DNA from: Calditrichia bacterium
GTDB lineage: Bacteria > Calditrichota > Calditrichia > RBG-13-44-9 > J075
Length of the DNA: 64,000 bases
Direction of reading: 5' to 3'
NCBI GenBank assembly: GCA_028284905.1
Contig: JANQQU010000060.1
Span: forward strand, 83,226 to 147,225
Every line of letters begins with the position of its first letter. Positions within the stretch are counted from its first letter, which is position 1. Positions 55,119 to 64,000 of the stretch are shown here, one piece after another. The notes under the pieces are model-generated. The model saw only the letters and a program-made list of their open reading frames with translations. It ran no database searches and was not told the DNA's origin. The translations under genes and the position numbers were made by a program.

Positions 55119-55661
55119 TTATATCGCTTCCACATACAACTCTTTATTACGGAAACGAACTAATGCAAGTACCACAGCATGCTCATACAATGCCGTCCGG
55201 TCAACGACATCTCCGGTTAATAAGCCAATAGCACCGCTATTTTGTTTCGAATTGGATTTATCAAAAACCATGTCGTTGGCATATCCTAATTCGGTCCCAC
55301 CTCTCACCAGCTTCGCCACTTTTTCCGGCAGATAAAAAGTGCCTGTTCTGCTTACCCCACGCTCTGTTTTACTTTGAACCACAATCCAGGCAAAGGCTGA
55401 CATGCCAAATGTATCTATCGACTCTATTCCGCCTTCGACACCAACCCAATAATCACTGTCTTGGTCAGCCTGCATTGCATTTTCAACACGGTTCACAGCG
55501 CCTTGCAGGGTTGTCTCGCTATCCATCGGCTGCTCGCTAACACCGGACGGTACAGACAATGCCTTTACCGTAAATGCCTCCTTTGGAAACATCTTTTCAA
55601 ACCCGGATCTCACAGCGTTAATCTTGACAGGATTTTTTGACGCTACTACAATTCTCTTCAC
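55119..55661 (-). CDS. yjjX: Inosine/xanthosine triphosphatase (DUF84/YjjX family)
   Basis: House-cleaning NTPase that hydrolyses non-canonical purine nucleotides. The start at 55661 is a GTG preceded by AGGAG; the frame extends to 55742 without family sequence. The product of 180 residues has VASKNPVKINAVRSGF at the N-terminus, GVEGGIE near residue 75 and the D-V-V-D-R-T end of the family. It lies 76 bp upstream of the DUF1232 gene on the same strand. Confidence 0.9.
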   Translation of the reverse strand: MKRIVVASKNPVKINAVRSGFEKMFPKEAFTVKALSVPSGVSEQPMDSETTLQGAVNRVENAMQADQDSDYWVGVEGGIESIDTFGMSAFAWIVVQSKTERGVSRTGTFYLPEKVAKLVRGGTELGYANDMVFDKSNSKQNSGAIGLLTGDVVDRTALYEHAVVLALVRFRNKELYVEAI

Positions 55662-55927
55662 TGATTTGCTCCTAATTTTGAAATATAAAATTTCTATAAA
55701 CCATTTCACACCTTTGATACGTCTAATATCCCAGGAGAGCAAGAATATATAACCAGAACAGATTCATCGACAATCGTAAAGTGACAATAATTGTTAAACT
55801 GATTCGAACAATTGGTTCATTTAGAAGTAAACGAAAAATCGCGGCCGGTATTTTTCCAGAGGCTTGTTGATAGTGTTAGCCGGTATTATCTTTGCTATAT
55901 CAAATCACCCAAATCGAGAAAACACAT

Positions 55928-57211
55928 ATGAATGCACGTAATTTGAGAATTGTTCTTGGCGGCGTTGTCGCATTATTTATTATTTGGTGGCTCTTCTTTC
56001 AAGGGGAGCAAACCGGCAATGCAGAGATATTTTTAACCCCGACGCGCGGCACCTTTGAATCTGCCGTAACGGTTACAGGGGAACTACAGGCCCAGAATTC
56101 CCAGGAAATTCGCGGGCCGGATAATGCCCGCAAGGTTCGTATCTGGGAAATGAAGATATCCAAGCTGATTCCGGAGGGTACCGTTGTTAAAACCGGAGAC
56201 TTTGTCGCAGAACTGGATAAATCCGAAATCACTGACAAGATCCAGACCGCGGAAGTGCAAGTTCAGAAGGCCGAATCCCAGTTCACCCAAGCGAGGCTGG
56301 ATACGACTTTAACTTTAGCGGAAGCGCGAAACGAATTGGTTAACCTCCGTTATAGCATGGAAGAATCCCTCCTGCGCAAAGAACAAGCAAAGTATGAATC
56401 TCCTGCGGTTAAACGACAGGCTGAGATAGAGCATGAGAAATCTCAACGGGCCTATGAACAGGCAGAAAAGAACTATCACACCAAAGTTAGTCAGGCCATC
56501 GCAAAAATGCAGGAAGCCCAGGCAAATCTGAAGCAGGAACAGCAACAGTTGGACACTTACCTGGAAACGATGGGGCAGTTCACCATACATGCACCAGCGG
56601 ATGGCATGCTGATTTATGCAAAGGAATGGAATGGCCGAAAGAAAACAATTGGATCCGTAGTGCAAGCCTGGGATCCCGTTGTTGCAACCCTACCCGATCT
56701 CAGTTCAATGGAATCCCTCACCTATGTGAATGAAGTTGATATTCAAAAGATCAAAGAAGGGCAAGAAGTCGTTGTCGGTTTGGACGCGATGCCCGGCATG
56801 ACATTGAAGGGCACAGTCAACAGTATTGCAAACATGGGTGAGCAGCGCCCAAACTCCGATGCAAAGGTGTTTGAAGTAAAAATTTTGCTGGCGGAAAACG
56901 ATTCAACGCTTCGCCCGTCGATGACGACTTCCAATACAATCGTTATCTCTCGCCTGGAAGATGCGCTTTTTATTCCCCTGGAATCAATTTTCAGCAAAGA
57001 CAGCCTTAATTATGTTTTTAAAAAATCCGGTTTTGGTTATTCATGCCAGGAAGTGCTTATCGGGGAAGTTAATGAAAATCACGCCGTTGTTAAAGCGGGG
57101 TTGGATGAGACTGATCGCATTTACCTTTCCCGGCCGGAGAATGCAGAAGACATCACTATCGATCGTTTACCAGAAACACAAACACTTTCCAGCAGCAATC
57201 GCGAAGAATAG
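55928..57211 (+). CDS. HlyD/MacA-type efflux adaptor
   Basis: Periplasmic adaptor of 427 residues linking an inner-membrane permease to TolC. The start at 55928 opens onto a signal-anchor helix (RIVLGGVVALFIIWWLFF). A lipoyl/hairpin part follows, with ~80 residues of heptad-like coiled coil (~95-205), then beta-barrel blocks such as FTIHAPADGMLIY and GQEVVVGLDAMPG. It is the first gene of the plus-strand set adaptor-permease-TolC. The substrate is unknown. Confidence 0.9.
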   Translation: MNARNLRIVLGGVVALFIIWWLFFQGEQTGNAEIFLTPTRGTFESAVTVTGELQAQNSQEIRGPDNARKVRIWEMKISKLIPEGTVVKTGDFVAELDKSEITDKIQTAEVQVQKAESQFTQARLDTTLTLAEARNELVNLRYSMEESLLRKEQAKYESPAVKRQAEIEHEKSQRAYEQAEKNYHTKVSQAIAKMQEAQANLKQEQQQLDTYLETMGQFTIHAPADGMLIYAKEWNGRKKTIGSVVQAWDPVVATLPDLSSMESLTYVNEVDIQKIKEGQEVVVGLDAMPGMTLKGTVNSIANMGEQRPNSDAKVFEVKILLAENDSTLRPSMTTSNTIVISRLEDALFIPLESIFSKDSLNYVFKKSGFGYSCQEVLIGEVNENHAVVKAGLDETDRIYLSRPENAEDITIDRLPETQTLSSSNREE

Positions 57212-57250
57212 ACGAGAACTTTTACTTTTCTTATGAGAACGGATGATTGA

Positions 57251-58579
57251 ATGAACAACTATTCCTACAATTTCTTCATTGCGCTGGATGCACTCACCCA
57301 AAATAAATCCCGGGCCCTGCTCACCTCTCTGGGCATCGTATTTGGCGTGGCTTCAGTGATAGCGATGCTCGCGATCGGCCAGGGAGCGCAACAGGAAATC
57401 CTTGAGCAAATGAAACTGCTTGGCACAAACAACATCATCATCAAGCCAGTCGTTGAGCAAGAGGAAGGTGAAATTGGAGACAATGAAAAAGACACGAATG
57501 AGAAAAAGCGGTTTTCGCCCGGACTCAATCTATTGGACGCCCGTAGCATTTCGGAAGTTGTCCCGCATATCGAAACCGTTAACCCGGAAACTGTTGTAGA
57601 AACGACCGCCATCCGTTCCGGACTTAAACGCACCACGAAACTGGTTGGGGTTAATCAGGCTTATTTTACAACTTCCAATTTTCAATTAGCGGAAGGACGC
57701 TACTTCAGTGATGAGCAGGTCAGAAACTCTACACCGGTTTGTGTTATTGGCGCCGGGATAAAAAGTAAATTCTTCCCGAAAGAGAATCCGATCGGAAAAC
57801 GCATCAAGTGCGGAAGACTGTGGATGACGGTGGTCGGTGTTCTGGAAAGACGGGAGATATCGGAACAAAACATCCAGCATCTCGGCATTCGCGATTTCAA
57901 CCTTGATATCTATACACCGATCACAACATTATTGCTGCGTTATCAGAACCGTTCGCTGGTTACCAAGGATGACATTATGCGGGCTTCCCGACGCTGGGGC
58001 GATGATGACGCATCTGCGACGCCTAATTACCACCAATTGGATCGCATGGTTGTTCAGGTCGCACACACCCGTTTTATTCAGCCGGTAGCAGATATTATCA
58101 GCAGGATGCTGGAGCGGCGGCATAACAATGTGGTCGATTACGAGGTGGTTGTGCCATTGGTGCTTCTTGCTCAGGAGCAACGCACCAAGACTATTTTCAA
58201 TATCGTACTGGGGGCGATTGCCTCCATTTCACTGGTAGTTGGGGGCATAGGCATCATGAACATTATGCTTGCCTCGGTCATGGAGCGAATAAAAGAGATC
58301 GGCATTCGTAGGGCGGTCGGGGCGAAACGTCGCGACATTATTATTCAATTCGTTAGCGAGGCAGTTGTTATTAGCCTCTCCGGCGGGATTGTCGGCATTC
58401 TGCTCGGAATTGCGATGGGATCAGCCATTGAAGCAGCAACCGGGATACGTACCATTATATCTCCATATGCCGTCATCATCTCATTTGTCGTCTCTATTAG
58501 CGTAGGACTCGTTTTCGGTATCAATCCGGCGAGAAAAGCCGCCGAACAGCATCCGATCGAAGCTTTACGTTATGAATAA
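57251..58579 (+). CDS. MacB-type ABC permease (no ATPase domain)
   Basis: Membrane protein of 442 residues with one N-terminal helix, a large periplasmic MacB core domain (~45-310) and three C-terminal FtsX helices (~320-440, GIGIMNIMLASVMERIKEIGIRRAVGAK, shown in part). Unlike MacB it has no ATP-binding domain, and no ATPase gene lies in its own gene set, so it may borrow the ATPase encoded at 62654-63337. It lies between the adaptor and TolC genes. Confidence 0.92.
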   Translation: MNNYSYNFFIALDALTQNKSRALLTSLGIVFGVASVIAMLAIGQGAQQEILEQMKLLGTNNIIIKPVVEQEEGEIGDNEKDTNEKKRFSPGLNLLDARSISEVVPHIETVNPETVVETTAIRSGLKRTTKLVGVNQAYFTTSNFQLAEGRYFSDEQVRNSTPVCVIGAGIKSKFFPKENPIGKRIKCGRLWMTVVGVLERREISEQNIQHLGIRDFNLDIYTPITTLLLRYQNRSLVTKDDIMRASRRWGDDDASATPNYHQLDRMVVQVAHTRFIQPVADIISRMLERRHNNVVDYEVVVPLVLLAQEQRTKTIFNIVLGAIASISLVVGGIGIMNIMLASVMERIKEIGIRRAVGAKRRDIIIQFVSEAVVISLSGGIVGILLGIAMGSAIEAATGIRTIISPYAVIISFVVSISVGLVFGINPARKAAEQHPIEALRYE

Positions 58580-58635
58580 GCGTGTTTCCCCGAAACCTGT
58601 TCGGGTATCTACCAACCTTTAACAGACCAGGTATT

Positions 58636-60111
58636 ATGAAAAAATTCCTTACAGCAACATTAGTTATCCCCCTTATTCTTTGGACAACAACTTTTGCACA
58701 AACCCCTGAGCCGTCAACTCTCAGCCTACAGGATTGTATTGCCCTGGCACAATCGGAAAGTCCGGAAGCCCAGATTGCGGAGAACGATTATTATATCGCT
58801 TATTGGAATTATCGGGCTTTTCGTTCTTCCCTTCTGCCCCAATTTGCCCTGAATGCGAATTTACCCGGACTGAGTCGGCTAATTGATCGCACAGCCCAAG
58901 GAGACGGTACAAACAATTTTACAAAACAAAGTGGTGCGTTTTCCTCAGCAAACCTTTCGATTTTTCAACAACTCCCATGGACAGGCGGTAGTTTGTCTGT
59001 GTCATCTGGGCTGCAGCGAATTGACCAGTTCGATGACGGTTTCAATAGCGCTAGTATTGAATGGCGTTCAACACCAATAGTCGTTCGCTTTGAACAACCG
59101 CTTTTCCGTTTTAATCGCATCAAATGGCTGCAAAAGAGTGAGCAGATTCAGTACCGTATTGCACAGCGCAAACGGCAGGAGAACATGGAGGGTATAGCGG
59201 TTGAGTTATCTAAAAAATTCTTTTCATTATATCAGGCGGAAATGAATGTCGAGAATGCCCGTTTTAATGTTTCAGTAAACGATACAATTTTTAATATATC
59301 CAAGGGGCGTTACAATGTTGGCACCATCGCAGAAAATGAATTATTACAAATAGAACTTGAATTACTTACCTCCCAAACAGATCTCACAAGAGCCCAATTA
59401 AATTATGATCGGGCACAAAGAGATTTAAAAGTTTCATTAGGCATTCCTGAGGCGCAAACCATTGCTATCATTCCTCCAGAACAGTTTGTTCCTTTCCTTG
59501 TTGATCCAGAACGGGCAGTACACCATGCGAAAATTCAACACAGCGACTTGTTAAATTTTGAATCTCGTGAGTTATCTGTTGAGCGGGAAGTGCAGGAAGC
59601 AAAAGCAAATTCACGTATCAATGCAAACATCATTGCCAGCTTCGGCTACAATCAATTGGGAGCAAACATAGATGATGCTTATAAAAGTTTATCTGATCAG
59701 CAATTTTTCACCCTGAACTTACAAGTTCCACTGTTTCAATGGGGGCAATCCCGAGAACGAATGCAAGCAGCACTTAATCAAAAATCACAAACGGAGATGG
59801 AAATCGCGCTAGAAAAAAAACAGTTTCTCAACCGAGTCCGCTTTCTAGCAGAAGAGTTTCGATTATTGCAAAATCAGGTATTGATTGCCGCCAAGGCAGA
59901 CACAATTGCCAATCGCCGTTTCGCGGTCAGCAAAAACCGCTACCTGGTCGGAAAAATTGATATTACAGACCTCTTCGATGCGCAGCGGGAAAAAGACAGC
60001 GCCCGGCAAAATTATATTCAAACACTTGGTGATTATTGGGAGAAATACTACGAACTTCGTCAGATGACTTTGTATGATTTTCGAGAAGGGAAGACACTGC
60101 TTAGCAGATAA
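58636..60111 (+). CDS. TolC-family outer-membrane efflux protein
   Basis: Outer-membrane channel of 491 residues. The start at 58636 opens onto a signal peptide (ending TTFAQ); the frame also extends upstream to 58582. LSLQDCIALAQSESPEAQIA begins the first helical hairpin repeat, and long helices with YNVGTIAENELLQIELELL and YLVGKIDITDLFDAQREK mark the two repeats. Together with the adaptor and permease before it, it should form a tripartite pump. A terminator follows at 60112-60148. Confidence 0.9.
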   Translation: MKKFLTATLVIPLILWTTTFAQTPEPSTLSLQDCIALAQSESPEAQIAENDYYIAYWNYRAFRSSLLPQFALNANLPGLSRLIDRTAQGDGTNNFTKQSGAFSSANLSIFQQLPWTGGSLSVSSGLQRIDQFDDGFNSASIEWRSTPIVVRFEQPLFRFNRIKWLQKSEQIQYRIAQRKRQENMEGIAVELSKKFFSLYQAEMNVENARFNVSVNDTIFNISKGRYNVGTIAENELLQIELELLTSQTDLTRAQLNYDRAQRDLKVSLGIPEAQTIAIIPPEQFVPFLVDPERAVHHAKIQHSDLLNFESRELSVEREVQEAKANSRINANIIASFGYNQLGANIDDAYKSLSDQQFFTLNLQVPLFQWGQSRERMQAALNQKSQTEMEIALEKKQFLNRVRFLAEEFRLLQNQVLIAAKADTIANRRFAVSKNRYLVGKIDITDLFDAQREKDSARQNYIQTLGDYWEKYYELRQMTLYDFREGKTLLSR

Positions 60112-60148
60112 AAAAAGGCGATGAAGCATCACACTCCACCGCCTTTTC
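60112..60148. terminator. Terminator between convergent efflux gene sets
   Basis: AAAAGGCG-A-TG pairs with CA-C-CGCCTTTT, flanked by A- and T-runs on both sides, so it can serve the TolC gene (+) and the ABC permease gene (-). Confidence 0.75.
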
Positions 60149-60150
60149 TA

Positions 60151-61398
60151 TTATTCATATCTTAATGCTTCGATGGGATTCATTCGGGCAGCAACCATTG
60201 CCGGCCACATGCCGAAGAGCATTCCGACGGACGTACAGAATACCAATCCACCAACAGCCCACTCCAGGGGCACGCTCGGCTCCATTCCGGTAAATACGGA
60301 AAGCAGGTTTCCTAAAAAGAATCCGGCGATCACACCAAACACCCCGCCAATATTGCAAAGTACAACGGCTTCCAGCAAAAATTGGGTGAGAATATTTTTG
60401 CGTTTGGCGCCAAGAGATTTACGGATGCCGATCTCCTTGGTGCGTTCGGTAACCGAAACCAGCATAATATTCATGATGCCAATACCAGCGACCACCAGGG
60501 CAATAATGCCAATCAAAAATGCCCCGACTTTTACACCGGCAGTCATATTGTTAAAATTCTTGATCTGACTATCGTTGCTGTAAATTGTAAAGTCGTCATC
60601 TTCCCGGGGATCCACATTACGTATGGCACGCAGCACACCACGGGTTTCCTCGATTGCATCTGCGACGATCTCCGGTGATTTAGCGCGGACCGTGACGTTG
60701 ACAGAGCGTTCACGACCATTGTTGTCGCGCATCCCATAAACTCGTAAGTAACGGGAAATCGGAATCAAGCAATAATTATCGAAACCGCCGCCAAATGCAG
60801 AGCTTTTTTCTTCAAAGACACCAACGACCCGGTATTTCCGTCCATCGACTTTGATTTGTTGATCAATCGGATCGATAAACGGAAAAAGTGCTTCGACAAT
60901 TTTTGGTCCAATCACTGCAACGCTACGACCGACCTTTATATCCTCTTCGGTAATATTGCGCCCGGAGAGGATGTAATGGGTATTGTTTAAGGCATATTCC
61001 GGCGTACCGCCACAAATCGTTACATTGGGATTTGTGCTTTTTTCGCGATATTTAGCGGTAAAACCAAAACTCCAAAGTTCTGCGCCAACCAGGTCAACTG
61101 ATTTCACACGTTCACGAATTGCATTGGCTTGTTCTACGGTAATCGGTTTACGGCGCATAATTTTCCGCCGCTCCTCATCACTCAGCGGCCCACCGGCAGC
61201 CCATTTTTGCACCTGAAAAGTTGTCGTTCCCAGGATGCTCATCTCCTGCTCCATGGTATTTTGCAGGACCGATATGCCGGTCATCACGGTAATGATCGAA
61301 GCAACACCGGCGATGATTCCTACCAGCGTCAGGGCAGAACGAAGTTTATTTGCCCATATCGCTGCCAGGGACATTCTAAATGCTTCGGTTAAGTTCAT
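60151..61398 (-). CDS. MacB-type ABC permease
   Basis: Permease of 415 residues: one N-terminal helix (RSALTLVGIIAGVASIITVMTG region), a periplasmic core domain (~45-280) and C-terminal FtsX helices with GIGIMNIMLVSVTERTKEIGIRKSLGAK (shown in part). It is the last gene of the minus-strand set adaptor-ATPase-permease-permease, 20 bp after the other permease. Two different permeases in one set suggest a heterodimer, inferred from context. Confidence 0.93.
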   Translation of the reverse strand: MNLTEAFRMSLAAIWANKLRSALTLVGIIAGVASIITVMTGISVLQNTMEQEMSILGTTTFQVQKWAAGGPLSDEERRKIMRRKPITVEQANAIRERVKSVDLVGAELWSFGFTAKYREKSTNPNVTICGGTPEYALNNTHYILSGRNITEEDIKVGRSVAVIGPKIVEALFPFIDPIDQQIKVDGRKYRVVGVFEEKSSAFGGGFDNYCLIPISRYLRVYGMRDNNGRERSVNVTVRAKSPEIVADAIEETRGVLRAIRNVDPREDDDFTIYSNDSQIKNFNNMTAGVKVGAFLIGIIALVVAGIGIMNIMLVSVTERTKEIGIRKSLGAKRKNILTQFLLEAVVLCNIGGVFGVIAGFFLGNLLSVFTGMEPSVPLEWAVGGLVFCTSVGMLFGMWPAMVAARMNPIEALRYE

Positions 61399-61418
61399 TT
61401 CATCTCCTGAAAACTTTT

Positions 61419-62657
61419 TTATTCGTATCTCAATGCTTCAATGGGATTTAAGCGTGCCGCCTTTACAGCAGGAATAAATCCGGCAATAATGCCCGTTGCA
61501 GCGGAAACAACCAATGCAACAACAACAATACCTGGCGACAAGCTGGCCGGCAAAAAGAAAGCGTTGATCAGCTCTGTTACACCGATTGAGGCTAACACGC
61601 CAAGGGTGCCGCCAATCAGACAGACAACCGATGCTTCAAAGAGAAACTGGATAAGGATCGCCCGTTTTTTAGCCCCAATCGCTTTGCGGATGCCGATTTC
61701 CCGGGTGCGTTCGGTAACGGAGACAAACATAATGTTCATTACACCAATCCCGCCAATAAACAGGGAAACACTGGTGATCAGCAAGCCAATCAGGACCATA
61801 TTACCCATCACATTATCATACGCATTCATCAGGGTGGTCATCTGATTTACGGAAAAGTTGTCATCTTCCGTTGGTCGTAGTTTGCGGATATTGCGCATTT
61901 CGCCGATTACCGCATATTCGAAATCAACCATCGCTTCCTGGCTGGGCGCCTTAACGGCAATATCAAAGTCGCGATTGCGGCTACCATAATTTTTCATAAA
62001 AGAAGTAATCGGCACAAAAACCTGGCGGTCAAAGTTTGGGCCATTGAAAAAGCCGGCACTCCCCTGCTTTTCCATAACGCCCACCACGCGGTAATTGTAG
62101 CGGCCAATGCGGATTTTTTTGTTCAACGGATTGATATCTTTAAAGAGCTTTTCCTGAATTTCCTTGCCAATCACACAGACATTCCGCTTATACTGAACAT
62201 CGATACTGTTCAGGAAACGGCCATATTCCGGCAGTGCTGTCGTTACCATTATATGTTTGTCTGTGGTGCCGACGGCCCTGACCCCTTCCATTTTCGCCGA
62301 ACGATATCGAATATCCCGACGGGTACTGGTTGTCGGATTAATTGCGCGGGCGGATGCCAGGCGTGTTTCCAGCTTCTTGGCATCTTTCAGAGTAAGTGGT
62401 TGGCGATTCCGATATTTAAAGAAATCATCCATGATAATCCAGGGCATTCGGGAGACGTAGACAACATCCGACCCGACGGCAGAAATGCTTTCCTTAAAGG
62501 AGTTTTCCAGGCCATTGGCAGCGGTCATTGTCGCGACAACGGCAACAATCCCGATAACGATTCCCAGGGTTGTCAAGACGCCCCTGGCTTTATTTGCCCA
62601 TATGGCCGAGAGGGCAATTTTCATTGCCTCACTGGTTTCATAGACGAGCCGTCTCAT
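61419..62657 (-). CDS. MacB-type ABC permease
   Basis: Permease of 412 residues with the same architecture as its downstream neighbour: first helix near residues 22-45 ([19 protein letters not shown]), MacB-like periplasmic domain, and three C-terminal helices with [28 protein letters not shown] (shown in part). Its start overlaps the ATPase stop by 4 bp, indicating translational coupling. Confidence 0.93.
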   Translation of the reverse strand: MRRLVYETSEAMKIALSAIWANKARGVLTTLGIVIGIVAVVATMTAANGLENSFKESISAVGSDVVYVSRMPWIIMDDFFKYRNRQPLTLKDAKKLETRLASARAINPTTSTRRDIRYRSAKMEGVRAVGTTDKHIMVTTALPEYGRFLNSIDVQYKRNVCVIGKEIQEKLFKDINPLNKKIRIGRYNYRVVGVMEKQGSAGFFNGPNFDRQVFVPITSFMKNYGSRNRDFDIAVKAPSQEAMVDFEYAVIGEMRNIRKLRPTEDDNFSVNQMTTLMNAYDNVMGNMVLIGLLITSVSLFIGGIGVMNIMFVSVTERTREIGIRKAIGAKKRAILIQFLFEASVVCLIGGTLGVLASIGVTELINAFFLPASLSPGIVVVALVVSAATGIIAGFIPAVKAARLNPIEALRYE

Positions 62658-63337
62658 TTAGTCACCTCATCACTCTCGATCATACCATCACGCAAACGCA
62701 CAATTCGGTGCGCATGATCTGCAATTTCATTTTCGTGTGTCACCAGAATGATCGTGTTTCCGGCATTATGCAATTCATTCAGTATCTGCATAATTTCTTC
62801 GCCGGTGGCACTGTCGAGGTTTCCTGTAGGCTCATCCGCAAGAATGATAGAAGGATTGTTAACCAACGCGCGGGCGATTGCTACGCGCTGCCGCTGCCCA
62901 CCGGAAAGTTCGTTAGGCTTGTGATCAGCGCGATCGGAAAGCCCAACCCTTTCGATAGCAGCTTCGGCAAGTTCCCGGCGTTTGCTGGCAGACATACCGC
63001 CATAAATTAACGGCAGTTCCACATTGTGAAGTACATTTGAGCGGGGAATCAGGTTAAATGTTTGAAAAACGAAGCCAATTTTCCGGTTGCGAATCTCGGC
63101 TAATTGATCGTCACCCATATGGCTAACATCTTCACCTTCCAGCAAATAGTTGCCGGAGGTAGGCGTATCCAGACAGCCGATGACGTTCATCATCGTAGAT
63201 TTACCGGAACCGGATGGCCCCATGATGGCAATATATTCGTTATCTTTAATTTCCAGAGAAACGCCGCGTAGCGCATGCACTTCTACGCTGGCCATCTGGT
63301 AAGTTTTGGTAATATTCTGTATTTCGAGCGCTTTCAT
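62654..63337 (-). CDS. ABC transporter ATPase, LolD/MacB type
   Basis: ATP-binding subunit of 227 residues. The Walker A motif is GPSGSGKST (~residues 40-48), the signature is [15 protein letters not shown] (~145-158), Walker B is [11 protein letters not shown], and the switch His is in VTHENE. It is coupled by a 4-bp overlap to the following permease. It is the only ATPase for the efflux genes in the window, so it may also serve the plus-strand permease. Confidence 0.96.
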   Translation of the reverse strand: MKALEIQNITKTYQMASVEVHALRGVSLEIKDNEYIAIMGPSGSGKSTMMNVIGCLDTPTSGNYLLEGEDVSHMGDDQLAEIRNRKIGFVFQTFNLIPRSNVLHNVELPLIYGGMSASKRRELAEAAIERVGLSDRADHKPNELSGGQRQRVAIARALVNNPSIILADEPTGNLDSATGEEIMQILNELHNAGNTIILVTHENEIADHAHRIVRLRDGMIESDEVTK

Positions 63338-63366
63338 GATCGTACCTCATTTCGATGGTTTCGGCC

Positions 63367-64000
63367 TTAATTGTTCGACGGATCTTCTTTTGTGCTTACC
63401 GGGGTACCATTTTGCAAATCTTTGCTAATCGCCCGATAATTGCCGATTACCACTTGATCATTTTCAGAAAGCCCTTCTTTAATTTCGATATGCGTTTCGC
63501 TCTGGATGCCAGTTTCCACCTGCATTGCCGTAACGGTAACATCTTCGTTTACAAGGAAGACAACCTCTACAAACCCGTCTCTATCCGGATGATACTGCTG
63601 CTCGCTATCTTTTTCGGATGCGATCGCTTCATTCTCACCGGGTGCCGGCTTGGTATTTAATTGCTCAACTGTTCTCACTGCCACGCTCTGCAAAGGCACG
63701 GCCAGTGCATTTTCGCGCACATCGGTGATGATGTCACAGCTGGCGGTCATTCCCGGGCGGAGGCGATTGGTGGGATCATCTACGGGGATTTCCTTGTTAA
63801 TGCTGCCGGAACCACCGTCGACAGTAAATGCACTCATAATGGCTACTTTTACGAGGAATTCAGTTTTCTGCTCGGAAGTGCCTTGCCCGCTAACGGAAGC
63901 ACTGTTAGCGATTTCCGTAACAACACCTTTCAACTGCATGTCAGGAAAAGCATCAACTTCAATCGTAGCGGAATCACCGAGGGCAATATTGACAACATCA
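63367..64000 (-). CDS. HlyD-type efflux adaptor, N-terminal part beyond window
   Basis: C-terminal part of a periplasmic adaptor; the frame is open to the right edge, so the N-terminus lies beyond base 64000. The sequence ALGDSATIEVDAFPD at the edge and LRPGMTASCDIITD near 63750 are adaptor beta-barrel motifs. An acidic loop (EKDSEQQYHPDRDGF) and the C-terminal membrane-proximal domain follow. It precedes the ATPase gene by 29 bp and heads the minus-strand efflux set. Confidence 0.9.
   Translation of the reverse strand, partial: DVVNIALGDSATIEVDAFPDMQLKGVVTEIANSASVSGQGTSEQKTEFLVKVAIMSAFTVDGGSGSINKEIPVDDPTNRLRPGMTASCDIITDVRENALAVPLQSVAVRTVEQLNTKPAPGENEAIASEKDSEQQYHPDRDGFVEVVFLVNEDVTVTAMQVETGIQSETHIEIKEGLSENDQVVIGNYRAISKDLQNGTPVSTKEDPSNN

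Noticed and set aside
1..64000. CRISPR arrays, tRNA or rRNA genes, insertion sequences, prophage genes
   Set aside because: No spaced repeats, cloverleaf-like segments, transposase, integrase or phage structural sequences were recognised by eye on either strand.

Overview
The window is a bacterial chromosome segment of moderate GC, almost fully coding, with no rRNA, tRNA, insertion sequence, prophage or CRISPR array that I could see. It suggests a Gram-negative, menaquinone-using member of the FCB group, most like Calditrichota/KSB1-type lineages. The reasons are a secreted metalloprotease with an FlgD/Por-like C-terminal sorting tail, BamD and TolC-type outer-membrane proteins, MenF/MenD, a methylmalonyl-CoA mutase system, a PatA/DUF4388 response regulator, DUF2911 and LytTR proteins. 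Several recognisable promoters are of the ordinary TTGACA-N17-TATAAT kind, which argues against Bacteroidota proper. The taxonomic assignment is inference.

Layout. 1-2.0 kb: a truncated GH13 amylase and an M14 peptidase (+). 2.0-5.5 kb: an SDR and a Ser/Thr kinase with TolB-like and TPR parts (-). 5.7-9.7 kb: a four-gene minus-strand cluster (2H phosphoesterase, flavin monooxygenase, BASS transporter, extended SDR). 9.9-14.3 kb: two secreted proteins (DUF2911-TPR and an M36 protease). 14.5-22.3 kb: a long minus-strand run in the order degenerate phosphoesterase lipoprotein, TrpD-like, TrpC-like, MltG, MenF, MenD, TauE-like. 22.4-24.2 kb: two response regulators. 24.4-26.8 kb: accB-accC-gcvH. 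26.9-30.1 kb: oxidoreductase, an unknown protein, bamD, nadD. 30.2-36.6 kb: HU, mutS and a large sensor kinase. 36.7-43.6 kb: mutA-mutB-meaB-birA and coaX. 43.8-47.8 kb: an AGCS symporter divergent from surE and an esterase-TPR. 47.9-50.1 kb: a run of small genes (RHH-like, two STAS, an orphan small ORF, khpA). 50.2-51.9 kb: a LytTR regulator and a membrane protein. 51.9-55.7 kb: pentapeptide-repeat, HD, VLRF1-like, DUF1232 and DUF84 genes. 55.9-64.0 kb: two convergent MacB-type efflux gene sets, the last gene cut by the window end.

How genes work together. AccB and AccC are the biotin carrier and biotin carboxylase, and BirA charges AccB. MutA/MutB with the MeaB chaperone interconvert succinyl-CoA and methylmalonyl-CoA. 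MenF and MenD are the first two committed menaquinone steps. BamD and MltG serve the envelope. HU and MutS serve the chromosome.

Most notable points: a probable bacterial Vms1-like peptidyl-tRNA release factor (54040-54783); a near-perfect LytTR operator between a LytTR regulator and a membrane-protein gene; a TrpD/TrpC-like pair whose substrate or catalytic residues are changed; a response regulator whose GGDEF motif is destroyed; a mutS transcript that should begin with a 5'-terminal stem-loop and lacks a Shine-Dalgarno sequence; and a large imperfect hairpin at 11175-11235.
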